Assembly (NCBI GenBank): GCA_032768795.1
Contig: CP136497.1
Location: forward strand, 250,501-314,500
Direction: 5' to 3'
Source: Tremella fuciformis
Taxonomy: Eukaryota; Basidiomycota; Tremellomycetes; Tremellales; Tremellaceae
Length of the DNA: 64,000 nt
The stretch's first letter is position 1, and each line of letters begins with the position of its first letter. The position numbers and the translations under genes are program-made. The notes below the pieces were generated by a model. The model saw nothing but the letters and a program-made list of their open reading frames with translations, ran no database searches and was not told the origin of the DNA. Shown in pieces: positions 20,713 through 31,011 of this stretch.

Positions 20713-21378
20713 ATGAAACGAGCTGCGCCATCCTCGGATCCGTCGACTCCGTCATCTGTGCAATGTCCAACCACCCCGGACATCGAAGTCCGAACATACT
20801 TTCCCTCATTGGACCCCCTCATCCGCCAAATGGAGCGCCGAACCGCCAGCGAGTACGTGCAGACGCTCGAAGACGCAGGCCATCAGACGCAGCGCTTGTC
20901 CCCGGACGACACAAAGCTGGATATCTTGCGCACGGCTATGACCGGGACCTCACACTTAGCGGAAGAGTGGGCGATCAGATGCTGGACCCAGGAGAAAGTC
21001 TTCGGGGCGGAATATATCCAGACCGACGCTGCTCGTTATACCTACAGCTACAATCCAGTGAGGAAGACCTTTTATCTCAGGACAGAGCCCTCGACGGGCA
21101 ATCCCTATGGTCCGTGCGCACTTATCTGTCAAGTGGAGGATCGTGTTCAGGCCCTGATATTGTGCGATCCGGCACGCAAAAGGCATTTCTACGAAATTCA
21201 GAGGGAGGGTCGACCTACAGAGTCTGAGCTCATCTGTATTGGTTCTTTGAACCATCGGTACACTGGTGGAACGTACTTTCTCCCGCCGGCCCATAGCACG
21301 GTTGAGGTCACGCAAGATCCCCCTGTACAATACGACAGTATACCCGAAGGCTCGGGAAGCAAGGATTCGGCTGCATAG
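20713..21378 (+). CDS. Family T protein, copy T5
   Basis: This is a 221-aa family T member. The start is the ATG at 20713 (MKRAAPSSD); the frame is open upstream only via GTG. The protein contains VRTYFPSLDPLIRQMERRTAS, VQTLEDAGHQ, RYTYSYNPVRKTFYLRTEPS, YGPCALIC, LILCDPARKRHFYE and HRYTGGTYFL, then a Ser/Thr-rich tail. It is the last member of the tandem array and the most complete match to T1 and T3. Function is unknown. Confidence 0.7.
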   Translation: MKRAAPSSDPSTPSSVQCPTTPDIEVRTYFPSLDPLIRQMERRTASEYVQTLEDAGHQTQRLSPDDTKLDILRTAMTGTSHLAEEWAIRCWTQEKVFGAEYIQTDAARYTYSYNPVRKTFYLRTEPSTGNPYGPCALICQVEDRVQALILCDPARKRHFYEIQREGRPTESELICIGSLNHRYTGGTYFLPPAHSTVEVTQDPPVQYDSIPEGSGSKDSAA

Positions 21379-21826
21379 TAGGGTGTAGTTCTACCTTGTA
21401 TCTCCGCGTCCTCCTCTTCCCCCTGTATCAGCCTCCCCTGCTCAACCCTCGTTCTGACTCTGTTCTCGTACATTCAATGTAACCCTGCTTGCGCAGTCGA
21501 AGAACGGGGTCGCCGCGCAGAACATGTGTGTTCGGCAAACACTGACTGCTGTCGGTGCCGGTCGGTGTATGTGTGTCGAAGCGCCGAGCCCGACCCGACG
21601 AACGTGCATTGCAGGATGGATACGCAAGTATGTACGTATGTACTACCTTTATGTGCACACAGTCATCATGGTCCGTCGATGGGTCGCTCTGGGGAGTGCC
21701 AGTGAATAGCGCATAGAAGGCGCCGTTGCAGAAGAGCAGTGGGTTGAAAGAGTAGTGCCCATAACATCGTCTCGTATGCCACTTGCTTACCTACACAAGT
21801 TACAGTACAGCCCAGAGTCGATCAGG
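21379..21826. other. Intergenic, no gene seen
   Basis: No supported gene lies between T5 and the APH-like gene D. The frame of gene D is open from an ATG at 21755, so its start could lie up to 72 nt further upstream than annotated. Confidence 0.4.
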
Positions 21827-23030
21827 ATGGCCGAGTCAGTAGGCCCGAATGAGCCCGACATCCCCGTCCAGGTCGACGAGCAAGAATACCTCCAGCGTGC
21901 GTCCCTTCTCACGCCACTCCTGTTCCCTGCTCATGACGCAGGCATGACCGTCAATGAAATAACGACCTTACAGCTCTTGCGTGAATGGGGCTGCCCCGTG
22001 CCCCGTATCCGCCCCGACCCCACTCGCAAGCCCTCCGACCCAACTACAGCCTATATGCTCGTGGAGCACATCCCCGGCCACCCTTTCAGTCCAAGAGCAC
22101 CCTTAGAAAGTCTTCGAAACACCATCGACGACTATGCCTCGTTCATCATCGCCCTCTCTTCTCACCCTTTCCAGTCCATCGGCGCCCTGCACCGGTCTGA
22201 AGGTGGTGAAGTGGACGTAGGGCCCGACGTACACCCGCACCATTCTCTCGACAGCCCGCTCGAGCCTGACCATCGGTTCACTGCGTTGTATGGGCCCTAC
22301 GATACCGAGCTGGATTTCTGGACGGCGCGATTCGATATTCGGGCCAGGATGGCGTTGGACCATCGGTTCCCCCCTCATCGTCGGCTGGCGCAATACCTCC
22401 TCAACTGCGAGGCGGCAAGGATAATGGGGACGAAAGAGGAGATGAGAGAGAAGAGGCCGACATTTGTGAGGCGGCCGGATGGCGAGGGTATATTGGTGGA
22501 TCCTCAAGGGCACATCAAGGCCGTCTTGCACTGGCAGGGGTGAGTAGCCTCCACTGGCCTGGCTACGCATTCGGACGGGGATTTGTCAGGCTAATAGCAG
22601 TGCTCTCGTCACACCGATGGGACTGGCCTTTGCTGCGCCCATGGTATTCCTTGACGAATCCGATATTCTCCATGGCACACCCCGTTCCGGGCTGTACCCA
22701 CTCGAAGCGATGTTGAAAGAGGCATACGAAGCGCGTGGTCGACCTGACCTCGCACTGTGCGTTGTCGAAGGAAGACGATACCATCTCCTCTTCGCTGTCC
22801 TGTCACACCCACATCGTCTCCCACTCATCAATGCCTTCCGTCGAGCGTGGCTAGGCGATGATGCCGAGCATTTCGACTCGCTCGACGAGTGGTACGCCTG
22901 GGGAGGACGTACCTTCCCCAACGACACAGACCTTCACCGACTGCTTGATGCCCATGTCAGCCTGCTGCCATTTCTGCCGTCTTGCCAAGTTGATAGACCA
23001 GTAGACGCCACAGAGCCAGACCAGCAGTAG
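21827..23030 (+). CDS. APH-like protein D, predicted pseudokinase
   Basis: This distant relative of A and C has two exons around an intron at 22540-22600. The ATG at 21827 (MAESVGPNEPD) is used; ATG 21755 is an alternative. Conserved landmarks are VNEITTLQLLREWGCPVPRI, AYMLVEHIPGHPF, SIGALHRSEGG, the C-terminal LVTPMGLAFAAPM and NAFRRAWLGDDAEHFDS. The HGDPNGDHI loop is replaced by RRPDGEGILVDPQG, so the catalytic His and Asp are missing. GIIDWE has become AVLHWQ, losing the metal-binding Asp. An N-lobe ATP lysine is not evident. The frame is nevertheless fully open, which suggests a retained non-catalytic role. It ends 29 bp from the convergent guanine deaminase stop. Confidence 0.7.
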
Positions 23031-23059
23031 TCAGTAGCGCCGCCCAAAGACCCAATGCA

Positions 23060-24638
23060 CTAGACCACCTTCCTGCCCCTGACCCACACCTCGGCTATAT
23101 CCCGATCATCCCCCGTCCAAATCCACTTCTCAAACCTCTCCTGCAGACTCTCGCCGTCTTTCGGCCAGTAGCCCGGACTGCGCGGCACGACCCTGATCGC
23201 GTCAAAGTCCATGCCCACTTCGAACGCCCCGATCGTCTTCTCCAGCCGACATAGGCTAGCCCCGCCCCGCGTGGCCATATGGAACAGCTGTGCGGTCGAC
23301 AGACCCCGCGGCTCCTCGCCGCTGAACATGAGGCAGCGCGAGACCGTGCTGGCTGCCCGTATGACGGGCAGGATGCCTAGGGCGTACCCTCCCGAGACGT
23401 CCGTGCCGAGGCCGACCTTGATCCCGCTATCGAGCATCTTCTGTACACGCGCAGACCCAGAGTTCAAGTTGAGATTGCTCGTGGGACAATGGGCGATACC
23501 CGCCCCTGTGCGCGATATAACCTCTCGCTCCTCGTCGTCGAGATGCACGCAGTGCGCGAGGATCGTCCCGGAGTGCAGGAGGCCGTATTTTTCGTACACC
23601 CCGGCGTAGGTCGGGCAGTCGGGAAAGAGCTCCTTTGCAAAGACGACTTCGGCGGGATTTTCGCTGAGGTGGGTCTGGACCGCCAGTGGCGGGCTGTGCG
23701 CGCGCGAGAGCTCGCCGAGGTCGTGGAGGAGCCGAGGGGTGCAGGAGATGGCAAAGCGAGGTGTGAGGATGGGCTGGACGAGCGCGTCGGGGGTAAGGGA
23801 GAAGTGGGATAGGAAGTCGTGCGTCGCCGCGAGGGAGGTCTCGGCGGATGCCTCGATGTAGTTTTGAGGGCAGTTGCGGTCCATACAGCATCGTCCGATG
23901 TATGCGCGTTGGCCTGGGGTCAACACCGCGAAACGGAGCGAGCTCGTGGCGCAGAGCGGCGCGCAGAGCGGCGAGCAAAAGACGTTGCGAGGTGTGTGCG
24001 GTAGGAGGGGGTGGGGGGGGACTCACCCTGCGCCTCGCATATATCCGCCAACAACTTGCTCGAGCCAACATGCAGCGACGCATAATAACACGACGTCGTA
24101 GTCTGGCATCAGTCGCCCTCCTTCTGAACCAGATACAGGCGGAGGACTCACCCCCGCTCGCAGTGTCCGGCTGACGACATGTTCATACACTTGCTTGGCG
24201 TACTGCACATCCCCATATTTGGCCTCTTCGGGAAACGTGAGCCGTTCGAGCCACTCGAGCAGCTGGTAGGTTCCCCCGAGGCCGATGTTGGGGTATTGCG
24301 GGGCGTGCTGAGGTCAGCCGAGCGAGAGCGCCTTCATATCACAGAGGACACCTCAGGGGGTTGGAGGCAGTGAGGTCGAAGGGGGGTGGACCCACCGTAT
24401 GCGTGTCCACAAATCCAGGCGACAAAAACTCGCCCTCACCAAGCTCAACAACATCCACCTCCTCTCTACTCAGGCCATATCGCCCCAGTACATCCTCCAG
24501 CCTCATCCGCTCCACGTCCCTCTCCACCCATTCTATCTTCCCGTCTCGCACGCCTAGCACTGCGTCGGAGGCGTACTCGATCTCCTCGAGCGAGAGCGAG
24601 TGCACGATCGACCCGATGTACACCTGGACCCGGGACAT
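23060..24638 (-). CDS. GUD1: Guanine deaminase
   Basis: The enzyme hydrolyses guanine to xanthine and ammonia (cytosol, purine salvage/catabolism). The ATG at 24638 gives MSRVQVYIGSIVHSLS. The metal motif PGFVDTHT-HAPQYPNIG is split by an intron (donor at ACG|GTGGGT). Further exons contribute LEWLERLTFPEEAKYGD, a GTTTSCYYASLH motif, and QRAYIGRCCMDRNCPQNYIE. The last exon has LTPRFAISCTP, VQTHLSENPAEV, LAHCVHLDDEE, HCPTSNLNLNSG and GLGTDVSGGY, giving the catalytic His, Glu and Asp. At least three introns lie between 23.93 and 24.41 kb. It extends the purine pathway found at 1-10 kb, from which it is separated by the APH-like/T block. Confidence 0.88.
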
Positions 24639-25244
24639 CTCTCCCACGTAACTAGTACCTCGATCTCGTCCTTGTCGACTGGCCTGTATTCCGATTATAC
24701 ACTATAGACCTGCCTGGTCAGCCCGGCCTTGTGTCTGACGGATGGCGAGATAGCAGAGGGTGCGGGAAGATCAGACAAAGCCCAAATATGGGAGATTAGC
24801 AGCTGGCACGACCACATCCTCCCCTCTCGGCCTGGCCCAGGGGAAAGTCGGAACCCCAGCAATGTCATCATGTCGCGGGGCGTAACCCATTGATCGACGA
24901 GGAACTGTTTCGACTCACTTTCTGTACCCTCTCTCTGCCCGTCTAGCTCTAGGTCTAGCTCTAGCCTCTTGCTCGTCGTTGTCGTCTTTGTCGAGAATGA
25001 AAACCTACATCCTGCTCCCCACCTCAACTGACTGGAGCGCAGAGATAAGATGTGTTGCCGGTCTCACCGGAGTGGAAAACCCCACTCACATCGGCGACCA
25101 CGTGTCTTGCTCCGAGCTCGTCGGCCTGGCTTCTCTCTGCAACGGCGAAGGCGACAGAGAGGATGGCGTGGTGCATAGATGTGAATGTAATGTACAGAAT
25201 ACGCATAGATCAGCCACCACCACCACCACTACCAACACCCCACA
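24639..25244. other. Promoter of guanine deaminase and 3' flank of velvet gene
   Basis: No supported gene. A short tandem AGCTCTAGGTCT repeat lies near 24943-24965 and a CAC microsatellite near 25212-25240. Confidence 0.5.
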
Positions 25245-28200
25245 CTAGTCGAGCAAATGCCCCAGACGCATCCGATTACCGCCGGCTACTGGCGTCCCGC
25301 CCCTGCTATCCCGCTCGTCGCGCTCCTCCACTCGCCGGTTCAGGTCCTCAGGGGCCGTCACAGCCGACGTCGGCGCCGTACTCGTATTTGGACTTGGCTC
25401 TTTGAAGAACAGCGGCAGTCCGCCGCCAGACGGAACATTGGGTCCTAGCCCACTTGCCGCGTCTGGGTGACCCTCGTTCATACGCTGCAGGGGCGACCCA
25501 TGGGTATGAGACGTACTCGGATGCGACGCGTGCGAGCGGTGCGACCCAGCAGACCTGGGCGGGGAGCGTGAGGGCGGTCGGGGCGTCTGCGAAGTATGTT
25601 GAGAGAACCGCGAAGACGACGCCGAAGGTGGCTGCGAGAGGGGCTGTTGCGGCGGAGGCGGGGGTGCACGACCCTGCGGCCACGGCACATTTGGTCGCCC
25701 GACCTCATATGGAACCCCAGGTCCAGGCGGGTACGGCTGCGGGGCGTAGTAGTCTCCCGGAGCAGCGGGCATCGAGTGCCTTGCCCGTGGAGGAAGTGGT
25801 CGACCAGGCCCTGGTGGCCCAGGCGGGCCTTGGTTCGGCGGGACAGGAGGTCCAGGAGGCATGGGATAGCCTGGCGGAGGGTAGTATCCTTGGGGAGCTG
25901 GCCCGCGGTATTGGTCGTACGGTCCTTGTGGTGGGGGAGGCGGAGGTGGCATACGTTGACCCTGTGCTTGACTGGGATGGTATGGGTATCCAGGCGGGTA
26001 CTGTCCCGGAGGACCAGGCGGCGGGGGTTGCTGGTAAAACGGCTCGCCCTGGCCTGGTGGAGGAGGTCGAAAGTACGCTTCTGGACCTGGGTCGGACGGC
26101 CTCGATCGCTTGTTGTACGGGTCCTCGTCTTCCGACTGGTTCGACTTGCGCTTGGCCTTGACCACGCGGCCTGTTGTCGGTCTCTTCTCATAGTTCAGTT
26201 TCGTCTACTCACGCTTGGAGTCCTTCCTCACCCTTATTTTCAAACCCTGTTCCGCAAACGTCTTGGAAAGGTCGGTGGCTCCTACCTCGTCAGCTGCATC
26301 CCCGGCCTCCGCTAGCTGACCCACTTGACATTCCAGGGAACTTCTTCGCCGAGTAGACGGAAAAGGTCGAAGTGTACATGGTCGTACAGTAAAACACCTC
26401 TTGGCTGGGAGTCAGCTGTGCCTCTCTCGAATGAGCAAGACCCACTCGACAATCTCAAACAGGGTCAACTTGAGCTTGTACCGGCCCTCCTTCCGCACGC
26501 CCAGGTCGGGAAAGACGAAGAATGCCGCATCGGTGTTGTCGAGGTCCTTCAAGTGGTAAAGCGACGAGACGGGTGTCCCCGTGAGGAAGCGAGTCTTGCC
26601 ATCGTCGATGACGTGCAGCTCGTCCTCCTTCTCGTCGCCGCCGACCAAGCAGGCAAAGAGAAAGTAGTATGGGTCTGACGTCAGCCACCACCGCACCCGA
26701 GGTGTAGTAGACGCACTCTGCATGAACGTCATGCCACCGGGTCCCGGCTCTGGTCGCCGAAGTGGCCGTCGGTCGCCCGAGTCCCTATACCTAGGGTCGA
26801 CACCGGTGACATCCTCGCCGTTGCGGTCGATCACCTTGAGCTGGATGATGGGCGTAGGGTCGACCGGTCGTCGGTCGGCTGCTCATCAGTGAGACAATTG
26901 CTGACCAAGCGATGACTTACACTTTTCGCCCACACCGCACATCCTCGCCTGCACTGGCTGCTGCCTCATCTTCATCTCGTACGTTCTGAGTACGCAATCG
27001 TGGTCGTGGGCAGGTTCGGCAGATGGGCGATCGGACGCAGAGACGGGTGTGATGAGCATGGAGGAGATGAGCGGTTTGGTCGGTCGGGGCGATTCGATGG
27101 GTGTGGGAGAGATGGACAGTTGAGGGAGGGGGCGAGGCGTGCGAGGCGAAGACAAGACATTGGCGGGGGCGGAATGGGACATGGGAGAGTGGTGGTGGGA
27201 GAGGGAGAGATGACGAGATATTTGGGCCGAGGTGCGGCGGGAGGGAAGGGGGAGCGAGGACGGCCGAGGCGAGTTGGGCATCGAATCGGCGGGGGATGGC
27301 GGTACGTAGACGAGTTGGTGAGTTGGATTGGGGTCGTTGGGCGGGTAGAATACGGGCAAATAATGGATCATGTCAGCTTGCTGCCTGCCCAACGGTGGCT
27401 GCTGTGGTGACGACGGGGTGGTGAGGTGACATTGAAAACACGAGGCGACGGAAGGTCGAGCAGGGCTGGGGTAGAAGCATCTCTGACCAAAGGTATGCTG
27501 CTAGAACGAGGGCTGAGAGCGGATGGTGTTGTTGAACAACAAAAGTCTGCTCAGGTGGACGATGGCCAAGAGATGAAGATGTGTTGTGTGAAGAGGAAGA
27601 GGATGTGTTGGTGGGTGGACCCCGGATGGTTGATCATGTACGATCTCACCGGAGACCGAGCATGTCAACAGAGATGGCACAGCACACGGCCCCGTCCGCT
27701 CGGACCTCGTCCGTCCGTGGGTCATTGATGGAAGAAGCACAGAGAAGCAGCCGTGTGGGGGGTTGGGCAGCTGCACCACAGCACAGCAGGGCGCTGGAGC
27801 TGCGATCTGCTCACAGGCAAACAGCATGGCCGCCAGATGCAGCCACGCCGGCTGCCCGAGCGATGCGAAGGAGTGAGGGATGCAGGGGAGAAGCGGACAA
27901 ATCGTGTCGTGTCGTGCCGCCCAGCGCCAAGGAAGAAAGCTCACATGTTCTCTCGCCCCTCTCGCCGCTGCCCATCAGCAGCGTCCCAGTCATGCCAACG
28001 AAGTTGAAAGACCCACCTGCGCCACTGTCACATACTCGTACGCATACTCCTGCCCCTCCTTCTCCTTGCCCTGGCCCCGCTTGCTCTCCCCCCGCGCGGC
28101 CGTCTCCTGGCTCATGACGTTCGGCTCGGCCGGCCGGAGCGGTTCTCGTCCTCGCGCAGCTGGACGCTCTGCCCCGCCGTGCAGCGCTGTGCGCGTCGCG

Positions 28201-28328
28201 TCGGGCAAGGTCGAGAGGCGGATGGAGGAAGGAGGGGATGGGTCGGGTTGAGGATGAGGTGATGGAGAGCGGTAGGAAGATTCCGCTCGGACGAGGGGCG
28301 GGGATGGGGACCGGTACGTGCTCGCCAT
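25245..28328 (-). CDS. Velvet-domain developmental regulator
   Basis: Velvet proteins are nuclear DNA-binding regulators of development and secondary metabolism. The velvet domain starts YEMKMRQQPVQARMCGVGEK, is joined across an intron (26880-26940) to SDRRPVDPTPIIQLKV, and continues with DPYYFLFACLVG, TGTPVSSLYHLKDLDNTDAAFFVFPDLGVR, KLTLFEIV, EVFYCTTMYTSTFSVYSAKKFPGM and TFAEQGLKIRVRKD. The C-terminal exon (from about 26170) is lysine-rich, then strongly Pro/Gly/Gln-rich, ending GHLLD. The exon containing the domain start has an ATG at 27371. A further possible first exon (28328-28017, MASTYRSPSPPLVRA to YVTVAQ|GTGGGT) would require a roughly 0.6-kb intron. The domain is secure; the N-terminus is not. 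It could be of the VelB or VosA type. Confidence 0.8.
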
Positions 28329-29492
28329 GCGTGTGTGGGTGCCTGCTTCACGTTGTCTGGGTCTGTCAGTCGGCGGGACAGGGCTTGATGGGTAGGTCGG
28401 GCGAGGATATACACCTCGGTTCAAACGCCAGAGGCTAGAGAAGGACCAAGGAGGGGGGCCGATCCGTTATGCTCCTCCTCACTCACTATATTGGGTGCTG
28501 TCGGGGGCGTCAAAGGAGGAGGGAGGAGGCGGGTTTGGTAGGGGCAGCTCACCTGTCTCTATCTGTAGCAGCGGCAGCTGTTGCTGTTTCGCAATACAAG
28601 ATACTGCTCAGTGGATGTTGAATGTCGGGAGGAAATGTCGGATGGGCTAGCTTAAGAACCCCCGGGCGGCAAGTGCGCTTCCCAGCTACCCTTGCCGACC
28701 GCACGAGCCCTCCCCACGCTCCTTTCTCCTATGTATGCGATGCGTGGCAGCTGAGCGAAACAGCTGTACGGCGCACAGTGGGCAGCAGGGGCCGATGAAA
28801 GGAACGACGGCGCCTGCGGGCGAACGGGCAATCCACCGCCCGAGCTTGTAGGCAGTCTCGAAAGGATCGAGCAGGTGGTCGGGAGGGTGGGTGTGCGAAC
28901 GCGATGCGTGTCGTCGCTGGCCAAAGGAGCGATGGTGAGAGCAGCTGCGTGGAGAGCGACGATGATCTGGAGAATATGTCAAGCTGACGGACAAGAGGCT
29001 TTGTTCGGTGAGAAACGGGGCTTTTGGCTTGTTGCTCCAGAGTGAAAGAGGGGAGCTATAAGGGCTTAGGGGCTTACGAACGTCCGAGCCGGCTGCGAGG
29101 GGCGGAAACTGAAGAGTCAAATACACGTTTATTGTCCGATTACTGCTCTGCAACCTGGCTGGCCTGGACATGCATCGGGACTGCGGAGCGGCGTAGGAGT
29201 AATGGGCAAAGAGGGGTGTTAAAACCTTGGAGCAACGATGTTCATTAACGACGTTCTGTAATTGTCGAGGGTGGTGATGACGAGATTTTTGACGGCGAGC
29301 ACACCGGAACAGGTACCATCAACACACTCATCAATCATCATCAATCATCAACCGGTCGCGTCGGACAGGGTCTAATGGGCCAATCGTATGAGGCCAAAAC
29401 TAACAAGAGCTGCTTGACGACGATCACTGACCACCTCTCACTTCTCATCGCACGACACGTCAAGCCTCTTTTACTCTCACACTGCAGATAAG
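28329..29492. other. Intergenic, no gene supported
   Basis: Open frames occur (longest on the minus strand, 28686-29171) but show no family similarity or splice support. This is probably the promoter regions of the velvet gene and of the following divergent gene. A CATCAATCATCATCAATCATCA direct repeat lies near 29327-29350. Confidence 0.4.
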
Positions 29493-30536
29493 ATGGGCTT
29501 GCCGTTCAGCGCATGGCCCAAAGATGGCCCAGCACCAGAGACGTCCATTCAGCCGCCCAGCACACCTCTCTGGCGGCCATACGCCACCGATTACTCCCAT
29601 CTCACCTCGCCATTTCCCACAGTCTCCATCTTACCCGCAATGACACCCATGTCCATGTCCCCCCTGGCGGGCTACCGGCCCATGCCCATCCCCTCTCTCG
29701 GCCAGAGCTACGCTGTGCCATTTGCCGCCCCCACCCCTGCGCCCATGATGATGCCCCTTCCCTTCGCCTCGCCTGGCCGGGCGGACGTCTCGCCTTACCA
29801 TGCTCTCGCCCCGATTGCCCAGGCGGCGCGAGAGTCCGATGTGTCTTTGTCGTATGTGAGGGATATGCTCGAGAACGCGACGAACGGGGATTGGAGTACG
29901 AGACCAGACTATGCGACGTATGCGGTGCTCAAGGGCTGGGCCGAGGACGGGTGAGTCTCGTCGGCAGCCAAGTGGCAAACTCTTGCCATTTCGATTCACA
30001 GGGAAGACCGGGGATGGACGTAGGCTGATCTCAGCGACAAGCTCGGTATCATCACAGACGTACTCAAATCGAGGCTCAAGCTCCCGCCACCGCATAATCA
30101 CAAGGCGAGTTGCTCATCTCAGCGAATTCCGAGTTCCGAATCGTGGGTGGTATGCCGCTAATCCCAGGCCCTCGTCCTTTGCCAGCTCCTCCCCCGCCTG
30201 TCCCTCGCAGGACTCACCGCCGAACTCGCCCCCCTCGCCGCCGAATCACTCACCGACTCCGCCTACCCCCTCATCACCTCCATCGCGCGCGACCTCCACC
30301 CCGTCGCCGTCGCAGCCAAAGCAGAGGCCGATGAGAGGAAAGCAGCAGACGAGAACAAATACAGATGGGACGTGTGGACGGGCATGATGGGTCGGCCTGG
30401 CGGGGGACACGCGTGGAGGCCCCCGCCAGGCGCGGGGGACGTGGCGTGGGGCCAGTATCTCGTGCCGCACTCTGTGGGCGCGGTGGGGTATATCCCCGCG
30501 GACATGTGGTGGACACGTTGGCCGAGGAACGATTGA
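29493..30536 (+). CDS. Hypothetical Pro/Met-rich protein with a GC-AG intron
   Basis: I do not recognise this protein. Three exons (29493-29950, 30035-30104, 30168-30536) give a 298-aa frame. The first intron is GTGAGT...CTCAG. The second starts GCGAGT after CACAAG and ends CCCAG, a GC-AG intron with an otherwise perfect donor. The first 100 residues are Pro/Ala/Met-rich. A helical middle segment (ESDVSLSYVRDMLENATNGDW, YAVLKGWAEDG, LGIITDVLKSRL) resembles a small alpha-helical domain. The C-terminal part is Ala/Leu-rich, then ends with a Trp/Pro/Gly-rich tail. Confidence 0.6.
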
Positions 30537-31011
30537 GGTGCCGGCGGCTTTGGGGCTTTAGTGTGGCATAGTACAGTCGAGTCCGCTGGTAGCGCAGCAG
30601 ACACCAACTACACTGGAGCAGCATGAAGAGCGCCAAGCGACTCTACTCGACCTACGTGTCTTACCCCGGATGGCTGTCGATGGCCTCACATCGGGACCCA
30701 CTCTAACGCAGTACATACGCGTACCATCCCTGCTGTGTTCCCTGCTGTATCATCTGAACCTGATCGGCGGTCAAGCGGGTTCGGAGTATAACATTTGCGA
30801 CAAATACATGCACAAGTGGATTGCAATTACATGCTGTATGGTCGCTCCTCCGTCAACAGTGTCTGAGGATGCAGCAACACGAAAATTATAAACAAGGCAA
30901 GGGAAAGGGAGAGTCCAGAGCGAGGAGAAGGGGGACCGGGACGAGGGCGGGGGAGAGGGGAGGGGGGGAGGGGGGGACAAGTACGAGAACTAAGCCATGC
31001 TGTCACGGTGA
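30537..31011. other. Intergenic with G-rich tract; entry to repeat region
   Basis: The segment 30566-30612 (CATAGTACAGTCGAGTCC...) recurs at about 32757-32800 with CG changed to CA at several sites. Bases 30897-30980 are purine-rich, with many G-runs. Confidence 0.5.

Noticed and set aside
28686..29171. 161-codon open frame on the minus strand as a gene
   Set aside because: No recognisable motif, no splice support and typical of spurious open frames in GC-rich DNA.
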